From Armigeres subalbatus (taxonomy: Eukaryota > Arthropoda > Insecta > Diptera > Culicidae): 64,000 nt of DNA. Shown here piece after piece: positions 42,746-55,799 of the stretch; the first letter of the stretch is position 1, and every line of letters starts with the position of its first letter. Both the position numbers and the translations under genes were made by a program. The stretch is taken from the NCBI RefSeq assembly GCF_024139115.2, contig NC_085139.1, positions 256,993,679 to 257,057,678 on the forward strand. The letters run 5' to 3'. The notes under the pieces are model-generated. The model made no database searches and was not told where the DNA came from. It saw nothing but the letters and a program-made list of their open reading frames with translations.

Positions 42746-45245
42746 GTTTGTTTGGGGTTAGAGGTTAAACGTTCGATAATAGTTAGCACGTTAAATAAGA
42801 AATACAAGTGAATTCTTTTACCATTGACCAGATTTACTACGCACCGGTGACTATTCTCCGCTTACCAAACCAAATTAAATGGATCCAAGATCCCTCCTCG
42901 AAGCCTACAACTACGAACTGTCTTAGTGAATCGATAATCCTGCTTCTCCTGTTCATGGGAAGAAAAACGTGGTGTAATTTTTATTATCTATTGTTTATAG
43001 ATTTCCATTCTTGCCATTAAGAGAATTAAAAAAAAACAACAGTAATAGCGTTAGAAAAATTTTAAGATGTTTGTAATTAAATGGTTATATAGTTTCCAGC
43101 ATAGATGGACGTGATGTCTAAAGTGACTATTCCTAAACAAATCGAAATGTGAGGAAACTCATCTTTTTTGCTATACACACGTGCAAGACAAACGAACTAA
43201 CAATTCAACTTGAATATTTTTCAAATAACGGAACATCAACAACAATGTACTTTATGTGCCTTCTCTTAAAAGAAAAAAAATCTCTTATAATACTGACATG
43301 TAAGTCCATTGGTTATGTCTAACTTTCTTATTTCCAACCAACTGAAGCACAATAGACAAATCAATAAAATGTAATTTTTGAAACTCATTCGGATGTTTTA
43401 GATGTAGAATTTTCTATTGAAATTATAACTTCTGTCCGGAGCAACACGATTTGTTTTCGTATCCGATAAAAAAAAAACGCAAACATCACACTGAACAATA
43501 ATAATAAAAGCAACGTGAATAGCAAAATTATAAATTAACAATGGGACTAAGCTACAAATTTGTAAACAAAACTCGTGCCAATGATATTCGTGCTCTAGAG
43601 TGCTCGCCGTCACGCATTATACAACTACTACTAGCTCACCAATGGCGAACAACAAAATAGGAGATTTCACAACCACACTAGAATGAAAATAAAAGAAAAG
43701 GTTTTTCCAATGCCTACTCGCTCCCCACGTATTTGAGTGTCACTTTATAAACAATACGCGTTTTACGAAAATATAGTCATAGGATAGCTATCGAAGTCAG
43801 AAAAGAAAATTCTCAAAGCAAAACCGAAAGATTTCGTTTTTAATTCGTAACGTCCTATAGTCCCATACAATGGCTTGAATGTGTTGGTTGGAGCGCCTCC
43901 TCCGTGTATGTAGTGTATCATCTGTTGTGTGTCGTTGTAGATAATATTTCGTAATTTTTCGTCCACACCAAATGTACACAGCTGCAGCATTGTCTCGTTG
44001 TCTATGTACGAAGCAAGCATATCAAACTACGCTCGTCGTGTCGCCATCACCAATACATGCTACAAAGTGCGCTCTGACTGTTTTGTGTGTCGTTCGCCCC
44101 AATACATTCGCACACAGTTGAGAGAAAGAGAAGGGAGAAAGCGGGAAGAGCAATAAGAGGAAAGAGTGCGGTGCGGTGCTCACTTTGAATGTCATAGTTT
44201 TTAACCGAATTCCAATCACAATTGTCATTTTCAATAGTAATAAGCAGTAGGAAGAGAATGTTTATACGCGGCGCAGAGCTCGCAAGAATAAACGTTGAAC
44301 CAAGATAAAATCTTTGAACTAAATTGATATTGAGATTATATACATCAAATGGAAGATAATCCAAAAAGCATATAGATATATACAACACAACAAAATCCTG
44401 TACCAAATTAGAAGAAAAGCATATTGTTATACATTATATACTTGTATAAGTGTCTTGATCATATAAGAAATATATTACAAAAAAAATCTATTTTAACGAA
44501 CTGAAACCGAGTCCGTACAGTAGCTGCTTGATTACACACTTGCACGCTGAACTCACTCACATTTGTAGCGACCGATGCGGGTACAAATCACATTCACAAA
44601 ACACGCAGACACAAAGTTTTTAGAACACTCCGAGTTTTTGTTTGTTTGATAACATAATACGTCACACGGATCAGCCGTGATCGTGTTCCATTTTACGTTG
44701 CAGAAATTGACGCATCCGTGAAGCAGTGTAAGTAGTTAATCACCCATCACAATGCTTTTAAAGCAAGTATTCGTTCATAGTAAATAGTTTTAACGAATTG
44801 AATGATTCTTTTGATTGACAATGAAACAGACATATAATGAATCAGTTTTAAGTAAATACAGAACGAATTCGATATAATTAAAATACGGAAGTGTTACAAT
44901 CTATTGGATAGCAAAAGAAGCGACTTTAACCAAATTACGAACGGGAACATCAAAGAATAGCAATTCGGAGTTGAGAAAATGTATTTTTTCGCTCAAATTA
45001 TTTTGTTTTTAAATTTTTGTGGGTAGATGTCCAAGTGCAATGCTTATTATATAAATCATGGATTTGAATACCAAATCGGTTGGAGAAAGCAAAGCAAAAC
45101 TGAAAAAGACAAAGATTCATTATAAAGAAAGTGAAAAAAAATCATGAAAACAGGGAAGAAATAGCTAGGATGGACGGAAAAAAATGATGGTAATATGATG
45201 TGAAGAATGTGCAAAATGAAGCAACAGATGTTATTAGCGTTCCGG
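42746..45245. other. Unique AT-rich sequence, possibly distal 3' UTR or intergenic
   Basis: No gene or repeat recognised. The texture (AT-rich, with runs such as ATATAGATATATACAACACA and no satellite traces) resembles long insect 3' UTRs. It would follow the cyclase stop codon directly if the LINE and foldback insertions were removed; this is inference. Confidence 0.3.
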
Positions 45246-45255
45246 TGCGTATTGC

Positions 45256-45618
45256 TAGCAGTGGTACGCATGTTGACAAAAAGAAGCGACGAATTTGGAG
45301 CCGTATTTCTTTGTTTGGCGATGAGATGGATATATGTACAGTGAGATGGAGATCGGAACAGTTCCCCTACGTATTTCGACCTCAACAGTAGACTCGACTT
45401 GAAGAAAATCTTGCAAATCGGTCATCCCGTTCGTGAGTTATATTGCCTCAGAGAAATGCAAACTCATTTATATATAGAGAGAGATATACATATATTAAAA
45501 TAGGGGAACTGTTCCGTTTTCCATCTCACTGAACATATATTCATCTCATCGCAAAACAAAAAATTCAGCACCAATCTCGTCGTTTCTTTTTGCTAAAACG
45601 TGTGCTCACTGGTGAAAA
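45256..45618. repeat. Long inverted repeat (arms about 115 bp, loop about 130 bp)
   Basis: The left arm 45,256-45,370 and right arm 45,502-45,618 are reverse complements at roughly 80 percent: GCGATGAGATGGATATATGT, CAGTGAGATGGAGATCGGAACAG on the left match the complement of CTGTTCCGTTTTCCATCTCA, CTGAACATATATTCATCTCATCGC on the right. Both arms also share AAAAAGAAGCGACGA (right: TCGTCGTTTCTTTTT). No obvious target duplication. Confidence 0.8.
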
Positions 45619-45619
45619 A

Positions 45620-48407
45620 TCACAAAATAAAGAAAACAAAAAATTCCTTTTCATTGATTTGTTTTTGATAAGATGGAAATAGGAGCTTTGGGATGAAGTG
45701 CCGAACCGTGCCTCTACTTAGTGTACACAATCGACTGTCTTCTACTAATAGTAATCCGACACTAGATATCATACTCATGATATTTTCTTCATGTTGGAAT
45801 TGATCAACATCGTATTTGAAACATCAAGTTTTCCATTGCAACACTCTATTAGAGAACGCTGGTACGCCACCTTCATCAGGAGTCGCCGACTCTACAGTTT
45901 CGACAGTTAGGGTTCATATGGCCCCTTCGTTCGAGTGCAATAACACTGCACAGTGGAAAAGACACCAAAACGGAGACGCGAACTGTGTGATTATTTACTC
46001 AAACCAAACTGTGGCGCGATAACGGTGGGCGGCGAGAGCGATGTGGCAGGACGCGCGGACTCGGACTAATTGGATCAAAATTGATAAGCGTGGTGTTTGT
46101 GGTTGTGGGGCCTATATCTACCGCCGTCGAGTGCTTGGCTTAAGCTCGCCGTTGGTGTGTATGTCATGAATGTGGGTACCTACAGTAAGGCAGCACAGAA
46201 CAAAAGTAGATCGACCGACAAAATCGTGCCAAAATAGACTTGACATAAATCAGGAGTAAGAGGAATTGATTTGTGATTGTGCGGTGGCGTGTATTTCGGA
46301 CATCACCATGGTCAAACTTGTTGCCGGTTGAATGATGCCGCCGCCGTCGGTTAAACGGTGGTTTGGTATCGAGCACCAAGAGTTTCGTTGCTACTTTTGA
46401 CGATTTGTTTGGCTTCCCGCGGCGGTGAGCCTAAACACTTGTTTCGTTAATGTAGAATGGTTACTTTGTGCCGTTGGCAGCTTGCAGTGGCAGAAGATTT
46501 AAAACATTTTGCAATCAATTGCTAAAAAGAAACTGAGTTGTAAGGTAAGATTTACTTAAAATTGATTTATTTCTGATGTACCTATTGTTACAATATAGTT
46601 ACATTGTCATTCATTTATTAGTTTTGGTTCAAGTTTACGAAAAAAACAGCTCCTATAATTTATCTTTATGAAAGAATTGATTGTTCGTATTTCATAACTA
46701 CAATTTGATATCCTCACTACTCTATGTACTTACATTACAAAATTTGATAACATGAGGTGGGACTAGTTTCCTGATCTCAGGTTGGCTGGAAATCATGAAA
46801 CGGTCCCAAAGGGGTTTTCACTCACCAAAGCGTTGTGTCGGTCAGACGGTGGACCTCAGATGTTCATGTTCTGGCAGAACTGTTGATGATCATCATCAAT
46901 TGTTGTTTTGGACCCAATGTTGTTTTAGATGCTGACTTTTTCGTCGCTTTCATGCCGTATTTGATCATAGGAAAACATAGACAACTGGGGAGTCATCTGC
47001 GAACAGCCAAAAAACGAAACCTTCTGGCTATTCTGGCGTATCGAAAGGGAACAGATTGCACAACAGGGCTGGTTTGTTTTTAAGGGATATTAACCCTAAC
47101 ACAGCAGAGGCCAGTGTGAGGATATTCCTGGTGAGACGCCTGTGATGATGTCGTGCGCACAGAAAATCCCTCTGCTGGTTAAGGCTCGGTATGTCCTCGC
47201 CGACAGATAGTTGCGGATGATTATTGCGAGTTTCCGGGAAAGGGTAGAACTAAAGCACCATCCAAAACAATAAAAGCCACACATCTCAATTTCCTCTATT
47301 CTTCCTACTTCCTAGTCATTTAAACTTTTCTCACTTCCTATTCTGTTTTCTCTATGTTTCCACTTTACAACTAGCATAGTTTTTCGTACTTAAAGTACCT
47401 TTCATGCTCGGGGCTTCCCCTACACTACCTACCACCTACGCGATTCTCGCATGCCGCTCCCGAAGTTCGCAATTTCGGGAGATACTGATACTGCTTTTGG
47501 AACACTTAGTCGGAGACGCCATGTTCGTAATTTCATAGCTTTTGGAGCTGTATAACTTTTATGTCAACAATCTTTAAGCATGTTTGCCACATTAACACAA
47601 AAGCATATGGAGACGCATGGTACCTTGGTCAATCAACTTTTTGTCCAAAAATTAAAATTTGTAATATTTTGTATACCAAGGAGAGCAATTTCGAGAATGT
47701 AAATAAAAAATAACACAAACGTCAGTTACTCGGCAACACCATATCTGTGTTTTTTTTTTGTTTCTGCAACGAGATTGATTCGTGACTTCTGTTTAGACAT
47801 ATTTTTCTGATAGCTGGACCAAATGATTGTCGCGAGTTTTATTGTATTTTGTTAGTTATGTGTATTTGCTGATCGATGTCGACATTTCCCAATTAAACTT
47901 CTCCAGCAACATCAATTTCGTTATCTTCATTATCATGGTCTAAACCCATTGGAGTTGCTTCTTCGATCGATCAAACATATATTTCCATCGGAGTTAATAA
48001 TATTGCTGCTGGATTATCCGGGAAAGGCGATGGTGCTGCGAAATGCCTTAAGCTAAAATGGACTTAATAGTTGGGTTATCATTGTTCTTATAAACATACT
48101 CTTGAGATTTATTTCTGTGATTTGTAAAAGCAGAGTTGGCGAAATGCTTAGAGCAGATTTGACTGTTCTTATTGATACTCGGGTTTTGACAAAACTCAAT
48201 CCAGGGTCTCACATCCCTACACATAATTTAATATACGCACTTCATAAAATAAAAATTAGATTGAAAAACAGCTTGCCAGTTACGTTTTGAAAAAACTGTT
48301 TTTGGCCATCGTCTTGTATCAGTTTTTTGCATGGTGAAATGACTCAGCTGTTATTGTTTTATTTTATTAGCATTTCTTCAAAAGATGATCGATTAATTAC
48401 ATAAATA
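45620..48407. other. Unassigned unique sequence
   Basis: A CpG-rich patch lies at about 46,020-46,440. A donor-like GGTGAGTG is seen on the minus strand near 46,827. I cannot assemble a gene from these. AATAAA occurs near 45,626. Nothing else recognised. Confidence 0.3.
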
Positions 48408-51400
48408 AATTCCTGGATGAACTTCCGGAGGAATTCCTTGAGGACTTCCGGAGGATTTCCTTGAGGAACTTCCGGAGGAATTCCTGGAGGAACTTCGGAG
48501 AATTCTGGAGGAACTTCGAACAGATTCTGAAGAACTTTCAGACGTTCTGAAACTCGGGATAAATTCCTGGAGGAATTCCTGGAGGAATTCGGAGAATTCC
48601 TGGACAACTTCGGAGGAATTCTGGAGAACTTCGGAGAATTTCGGAGGAATTCCTGGAGGAGTTCAGAGAATTCCTGGAGGAACTTCGGAGGAACCTCCGG
48701 AGAATTCCTGGAGGAACTTCCAGGAATTCCTGGAGAACTTCAGGGAATTCCTGGAGGAACTTCCGCAGGAATTCCTGGAGGAACTTCGCAGGATTCCTGG
48801 AGAACTCAGGAATTCTGGAGGAACTTCCAGGAATTCCTGGAAGACTCCAGGAATTCCTGGAGGAACTTCCGCAGAGAATTCCTGGAGGAACTTCCGCAGG
48901 AATTCTGGAGGAACTGCAGGAATTCCTGGAGGAACTAGGTATTCCTGGAGAAGACTTCGGAGGAATTCCTGGAGGAACTTCCGGAGGAATTCGGAGGAAC
49001 TCCGGTGCTGGAGGAACTTCCGCAGGAATTCCTGGAGGAACTTCGGAGGAATTCCTGGAGGAACTCCGGAGGAATTCCTGGAAGAACTTCCGGAGGAATT
49101 CTGGAGGAACTTCGGAGGAATTCTGGAGGAACCGAGAATTCCTGGAGAACTTCGGAGGAATTCCTGGAGGAACTTCGGAGGAATTCCTGGAGAACTTCGG
49201 AGGTCCTGGAGGAACTTCCGGAGGAATTCCTGGAGGAACTTCGGAGGAATTCCTGGAGAACTTCGGAGGAATTCCTGGAGGAACTTCCGGAGGAATTCCT
49301 GAGAGGAACTTCGGAGGAATTCCTGGAGGAACTTCGGAGGAATTCCTGGAGGAACTTCCGGAGGAATTCCTGGAGAACTTCGGAGGAATTCCTGGAGGAA
49401 CTTCGGAGGAATTCCTGGAGAGGAACTTCCGGAGGAATTCCTGAGGAACTTCCGGAGAGGAATTCTGGAGGAACTCGGAGGAATTCCTGGAGAACTTCGG
49501 AGGAATTCCTGGAGGAACTTCCGGAGGAATTCCTGGAGGACTTCGGAGGAATTCCTGGAGGAACTTCCGGAGGAATTCCTGGAGGAACTTCGGAGGAATT
49601 CCTGGAGGAACTCGGAGGAATTCCTGGAGAACTTCGGAGGAATTCCTGGAGGAACTTCGGAGGAATTCCTGGAGGAACTTCGGAGGAATTCCTGGAGGAA
49701 CTTCCGGAGGAATTCCTGGAGGAACTTCGGAGGAATTCTGGAGAACTTCCGGAGGAATTCCTGGAGGAACTTCGGAGGAATTCCTGGGAGGAACTTCGGA
49801 GGAATTCCTGGAGGAACTTCCGGAGGAATTCCTGGAGGGAACTCGGAGGAATTCCTGGAGGAACTTCGGAGGAATTCTGGAGGAACTTCGGAGAATTCCT
49901 GGAGGAACTTCCGGAGGAATTCCTGGAGGAATTTCGGAGGAATTCCTGGAGGAACTTCGGAGGTCGAGGAACTGAGGAATTCCTGGAGGAACTTCGGAGG
50001 AATTCCTGGAGGAACTTCCGGAGGAATTCTGGAGGAATTTCGGAGGAATTCCTGGAGGAACTTCCGGAGGAATTCCTGGAGGAACTTCCGGAGGAATTCC
50101 TGGAGGAACTTCGGAGAATTCCTGGAGGAACTTCCGGAGGAATTCTGGAGGAACTTCGGAGGAATTCCTGAGGAACTCGGAGAATTCCTGGAGGAACTTC
50201 GGAGGAATTCCTGGAGGAACTTCCGAGGTCTGGAGGAACTAGAGATTCCTGGAGGAATTCCGAGGAATTCTGGAGGAACTTCCGCAGGATTCTGGAGAAC
50301 TTCCAGAATTCCTGGAGGAACTTCCGCAGGAATTCCTGGAGGAACTCTCCTGGAGAACTTCGGAGAATTCCTGGAGGAACTCGGAGAATTCCTGGAGGAA
50401 CTTCGGAGGAATTCCTGGAGGAACTTCCGGAGGAATTCTGGAGGAATTTCCGGAGGAATTCCTGGAGGAACTTCGGAGGAATTCCTGGAGGAACTCCGGA
50501 GGAATTCCTGGAGGAACTTCCGGAGGAATTCCTGGAGAACTCCGGAGGAGATTCCTGGAGGAACTTCGGAGGAATTCCTGGAGGAACTTCCGGAGGAATT
50601 CCTGGAGGAACTTCGGAGAGAATTCCTGGAGGAACTTCCGGAGGAATTCCTGAGGAACTTCCGGAGGAATTCCTGGAAAGACTTCGGAGGAATTCTGAGG
50701 AACTTCCGGAGGAATTCCTAGAGGAACTTCGGAGGAATTCCTGGAAGAACTTCGGAGGAATTCCTGGAGAACTTCGGAGAATTCTGAAAACCGGAGGAAT
50801 TCCTGGAGGAACTTCGAGAGAATTCCTGGAAGACTTCGGAGGAATTCCTGGAAGCTTCGGAGGAATTCCTGGAGAACTTCCGGAGGAATTCCTGGAGAAG
50901 CTTCCGGAGGTCCTGAGAACTGAGGAATTCCTGGAGAACTTCGGAGGAATTCCTGGAGGAACTTCAGGAATTCCGGAGGAACTTCGGAGGAATTCCTGGA
51001 GGAACTCGAGAATTCCTGGAGAACTGGAGGAATTCCTGGAGGCACGGAGATTCCTGGAGGAACTTCGGAGGAATTCTGGAGGACTTCCGGAGGAATTCCT
51101 GGAAGGAACTGGAGGAATTCCTGGAAGTCGGAGAATTCCTGGAGAACTTCCGGAGGAATTCTGGAGAAACTTCGGAGGAATTCTGGAGGAACTTCCGGAG
51201 GAATTCCTGGAGAAGACTTCGGAGGAATTCCTGGAGAACTTCCGGAGGAATTCCTGGAGGAACTTCCGGAGGAATTCCTGGAGGAACTTCGGAGGAATTC
51301 TGGAGGAACTTCGGAGGAATTCCTGGAGGAACTTCGGAGGAATTCCTGGAGGAACTTCCGGAGGTACGGAAGAACTTCGATTCTGGAGGAACTTCCGGAG

Positions 51401-52960
51401 AGGAATTCCTGGAGGAACTTCGGAGGAATTCCTGGAGAACTTCCGGAGGAATTCCTGGAGGAACTTCCGGAGAATTCCTGGAGGAACTGAGGAATTCCTG
51501 GAGGAACTTCGGAGGAATTCCTGGAGGAACTTCGGAGGAATTCCTGGAGGAACTTCGGAGGAATTCCTGGAGGAACTTCCGGAGGAATTCCTGGAGGAAC
51601 TTCCGGAGGAATTCCTGGAGGAACTTCCGGAGGAATTCCTGGAGGAACTTCGGAGAGATTCCTGGAGGAACTTCCGAGAGTGGAAGCTTCGAATTCCTGG
51701 AGGAACTTCGGAGAATTCTGGAGAGACTTCAGGAGGAATTCCTGGAGGAACCGGAGGAATTCCTGGAGGAACTTCCGGAGAATTCCTGGAGGAACTTCGG
51801 AGGAATTCCTGGAGGAACTCGGAGGAATTCCTGGAACTTCCGGAGGAATTCTGGAGGAACTTCCGGAGGAATTTCTGGAGGAACTTCCGGAGGAATTTCC
51901 TGGAGGAACTCGGAGGAATTCCTGGAGGAACTCCGGAGGAATTCCTGGAGGAACTTCCGGAGGAATTCCTGGAGGAGAGCTAATTCCTGGAGGAACTTCC
52001 GGAGGAATTCTTGGAGGAACTTCCGCAGGAATTCTGAGGAACTGAGAGGTCTGGAGGAACTGGAACGTGAGACTTCCGGGCACTTCCTGGAGGAAGTTCC
52101 GCAGGAATTCCTGAAGGAACTTCCGCAAGAATTCATGGAGGAACTTCGCAGGAATTCCTGGAGAGATTCCGCAGAATTCTGGAGAAATTTCGCAGGAATT
52201 CCTGAAGGAACTTGCAGGTATTCCTGGAGGAACTTCGCATGAATTCCTGGAGGAAGTTCGCAGGAATTCCTGAAGGAACTTCCGAAGAATTCATGGAGGA
52301 ACTTTCGCAGGAATTCATGGAGGATGCAGGAATCCTGGAGGAACTTTGGTGGAATTCTGGAACTTCCGCAGAAATTCATGGAGGAACTTCCGATGGAATC
52401 CCTGGAGGAACTTCCGGAGGAATTCCTGGAGGAACTTCCGAAGGAATTTTCGGAGGATCTTCCTGAGGAATTCCTGGAGGAACTTCTGGAGGAATTTCTG
52501 GTGGAACTTCCGGAGGAATTCCTGGAGGAACTCGGAGGAATTTCTGGTGGAACTTCGGAGGATCCCTGAGGAACTTTGCAGGAATTCTGGAGGAACTTTT
52601 AGAATTCCTGAGGAAATCGCACTAATTCCTGGAGGAACTTCCTGGGAATTCCTGAGGAACGTAGATTCCTGGAGGAACTTTCGGAAATCCTAGAGGAACT
52701 GAGATTCCTGGAGGAACTTTCGGAGGAATTCCTGGAGGAACTCCGCAGGAATTCCTGGAGGAACTACGCAGGAATTCCAGGAGGAAGTTCTGCGGAATTC
52801 TTGGAGGACAGGGAATTCCTGGAGGAATTTCCCAGGAATTCCTGGAAGACTTCGGAAGAATTCCTGGAGAACTACAGGAATTCCTGGCTTCACAGGAATT
52901 GCTGGAGGAACTTCCGGAGGAATTCCTGGAAACTCGCAGGAATTCCTGGAGGAACTTCCT
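48408..52960. repeat. 23/24-bp minisatellite with GGAATTCC dyad (second, unrelated family)
   Basis: Units carry GAATTCCTGGAGGAACTTCC then GGAG (24 bp) or lack one base (23 bp). Each holds the palindrome GGAATTCC and the dyad TTCC-TGGA-GGAA. CTTCCGCAGG variants mark both edges (48,770-49,030 and 52,020-52,960) and CTTCCGGAGG or CTTCGGAGG the middle. Spurious frames of 388 codons (plus) and 629 codons (minus) read through it. One- and two-base length changes are very frequent. Confidence 0.96.
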
Positions 52961-53087
52961 GTAATCTGAAAAAGTGACGTATGCGCCATTTACACATGCA
53001 TGTTTTCATTTTCTATTAAAGAGTTCGATGGTACTACTCGTAGACACCATTTTTGAAAATGGTTAATACGTCACTTTTTCAGATTAC
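52961..53087. mobile_element. 127-bp MITE, GTAATCTGAAAAAGTGACGT ends, copy 1
   Basis: GTAATCTGAAAAAGTGACGT at the left and its exact reverse complement at the right (ending 53,087) define the element. It is inserted in the minisatellite, which continues from 53,088 to 53,162. A second, inverted copy is at 53,491-53,610. Confidence 0.85.
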
Positions 53088-53162
53088 GGCAGTTCCGCAG
53101 GAATTCTGGAGAACTTCGCAGGAATTCTTGGAAGAACTTCCGGAGGAATTCCTGGAGGAACC
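53088..53162. repeat. Last units of the GGAATTCC-type minisatellite
   Basis: GCAGGAATTCTGGAGAACTT and following units continue the array in the same orientation beyond the MITE, ending near GGAGGAACC at 53,162. Confidence 0.85.
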
Positions 53163-53490
53163 TTTGACTTGCATGGACTTGATTATCAGCAACGAATATC
53201 CGTAATCTTATTATTTTAGCTTTGCTGTGTCGCAGCAAGCGAAGAATCAAAGACAGCTGCAGCTCGTTGCTTCAGTATTGAAAGTGTGCCCTAAACGCGA
53301 GGTGGAACTACATTGGATTCAGAAAATTCCTCAAATCTAAGAAGTATTTGGTAAGCGTAGTGAGCTGCACCTGCATAACTGTAGGAAATTTCTGGCGTTA
53401 CCTCATCTGGCTATTTGGATACCTATTCAATTTGTACAAAAGAATGGGTAGTTTTTCAAAAACGTGCGTGAAAAATATGACTTCAATGCC
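53163..53490. other. Nothing recognised
   Basis: Unique sequence between the array and the second MITE; no gene signal. Confidence 0.3.
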
Positions 53491-53610
53491 GTAATCTGAA
53501 AAGTGACGTATACGCCATTTTCCAAAATGGTGTTAACGATACTACTCATCGAGCTCTTAGAAAATGAAAACATGCATGTTGTAAAATCTTACGTCACTTT
53601 TCCAGAATAC
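53491..53610. mobile_element. MITE, GTAATCTGAAAAGTGACGTA ends, copy 2 (inverted)
   Basis: Its reverse complement aligns along its whole length with 52,961-53,087, including ATGCATGTTTTCATTTTCTA and the CACCATTTT-GAAAATGG hairpin. The right end has decayed (CCAGAATAC). Confidence 0.8.
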
Positions 53611-53849
53611 GGCAGTTCAATTAATGGTTAAACTTGAGATAAAAATTAACATATCTCTAAGTTTTTGACATAATAAAGAATATGAATTGCTCTTTCAAAT
53701 GCCTGTGAACATATATTTTGGTCTGCCTAACCGAGATATCAACTGATGAAAAATTTACAGAAAACGTGTAACTTTTGATCGGAAAAGGATATTGTGCATA
53801 TTTATTTAGCCATATTTACCCATTTACCAAGTTGCATTTATTTGAGCTC

Positions 53850-53962
53850 TAAAAGTCAGCCGAAGACGACTAGCCGGGCAGCGCTCAGGATGGAGATCTT
53901 TCAAGTCGGCCCTTTGCACCACCGGAGGTGTACAGGACCCATAAGCTAAGCTAAAAGCTTTT
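53850..53962 (+). repeat. Fragment of a dispersed retroelement 3' end with AAGCT tail
   Basis: GGCAGCGCTCAGGATGGAGA ... GGTGTACAGGACCCATAAGC followed by TAAGCTAAAAGC looks like the 3' end of a mosquito retroelement with a short tandem tail. Recognised from memory; not verified. Confidence 0.4.
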
Positions 53963-54429
53963 TGAGGTACACCCGAACCCAATAAGGTAAAATTGCTCTA
54001 AATCAGCCAACTTAAGAGCTACATAAAAGGCCTTTTACCAAATTTATTGGAATAAGCTGCGCTACAACTTTGTAGAAAATGACATGCCAGTAATCCGACT
54101 AATAAAAATATATTTTCTAGTTTTTTTTTATATGATGGGCTACACTATTTTTTGATAGCATCATAATGATGGCCTTCTACTTCTTACAATTTTGTTGAAC
54201 ACACACTTTTTTCTAAAATGGCCTGGATAAAACGACCAAATGGTGGTGTAAAATAACTTAAAATAATGGTGATTTAAAATAATGGCAGTATTAAAATACC
54301 CAACAAGAAAAAAGGTGAGGCATAGGTTGTTTGTTTTGGATTGAGCGACGTCAATTTGAGCGGATATGATGGGATTTTGCTTTTTTTTTCCATTGCAGTT
54401 CATCAACGAATAACTAATATTGAATAAAC
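53963..54429. other. Nothing recognised
   Basis: AT-rich; a 101-codon minus-strand frame (54,466-54,161) has no recognisable motif. Confidence 0.3.
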
Positions 54430-54516
54430 CTCTAAGACGAATTAAGTACTGTCCATTTAATTCCACTAGTTAATTATAATTAACTAGTAATTAAATGGAC
54501 AATATATTCGTCTAGA
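54430..54516. repeat. Near-perfect 87-bp palindrome
   Basis: The centre TAATTATAATTA (about 54,476) is flanked symmetrically by ACTAGT, ATTTAAT/ATTAAAT, TGTCC/GGACA and, with small gaps, GACGAAT/ATTCGTC and CTCTA/TAGAG. There is almost no loop. Confidence 0.85.
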
Positions 54517-55799
54517 GTAATTATATTCCACTAAAGAGCTTAATATATTTTCTAATTGAATTCTTATGGTAATATTCGTTCATAAATGTCCTACAACAGA
54601 TTATTGAGTGATTTTATAGGTGAGGCCATTTTTCCCCAGGAGGGATAGCACTGCTCTCACCTAATCGGGTTTCTTAATTTTCCTATTTTTATTTAATTTC
54701 TCAATTCAAATTTTATTAATCTTGGGTACGCGAGCCGTTGTTTAAAGTATCACTTTCAGGACCATTCAAGTCTCGGAAAGTTAAAGGTGCAAGATTCAAG
54801 TAGGTGCGTAGTCGAACGGTTACAACATTTGAAACAAATGAATTATCTATCATTAGATTGTCTTGCTACTCTAGTCCTCGATTCACCGGCACCCACTTAC
54901 ACATTGACCTTCCACTAACCATCCAGCTTAATTTTACGCCTCGTCGCATGTAATTAATAATGTTTTCACCGTCCGTTTCATTCATACCAATTCACCACTA
55001 CTGACTGTGTTTTGCGTCAGTCACTATATAGCCTCGCTTAGCAGGTCATCACGCAGGTCGTCGCAAACCGCGGCGCGTGAGAAGAAAGTGACCCGTCTTC
55101 GACGCGTATCGAGGGACCGCATTTCATGTAGGTGCGACTTTACATTCGTTACAATCACACCATCCAATGACTGAATATCCTCCATCGATTATTACACGGT
55201 GCTGCACGGGTTCTGAGACACTTGCATTATTTTTCTATCTCGGCAGAGTTTTTGTCATGGATTCATCAACTCAGTTGAAGTTTGAAATTCGCTAATTTGG
55301 TTGTCAACGTATTTTTAAAAAAGGAAAATATAATTCAAATCGATTTTTTTTTAATTGTTATTATGAACGATTGAATAAAAACTTCTTGCCTAATATGCTC
55401 AGCAGAGGATACTCGTTCGTGAATATTTTCCCCAAAAACAAACTTAAAAATTAACAAATTAGATGAATCAATTAATAACAAAGATTTAAAACAAACCATT
55501 TAGGAAAGTGTTTTGTGTTAAAATACTTTACATCTGAAAAATCTTTCCATTAAAAGTCTGAATGCACAGTAGGTCCATTGGAAAATTAGATTTGAAATGA
55601 ATAAAACCGTAGTTGAAACCGGAGGAAAAGATTCAAATTATTCCTAACACAGTGTTAAGGAAGAGTCACAGGTGGTGGTAAGCGGCGGCTGCTAACCTTT
55701 TAACAACAGCCAAGTAATGGTAAATCGGAATCGATCGAAGAAGAATAACGATGACAACAAACATCGAATATCGTTTGTCTCTGGCCGCCACTCGCCGCC
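54517..55799. other. Upstream region of a possible plus-strand gene
   Basis: A TATATAG box-like word at 55,025 followed by TCATCAC at 55,046 could be a core promoter, but their spacing (about 23) is shorter than usual. From about 55,640 GC content rises toward the candidate first exon. Nothing else recognised. Confidence 0.25.

Noticed and set aside
48408..52960. Glu/Phe/Leu- or Ser/Arg/Asn-rich frames of 388 and 629 codons
   Set aside because: Read-through of the GGAATTCC minisatellite.
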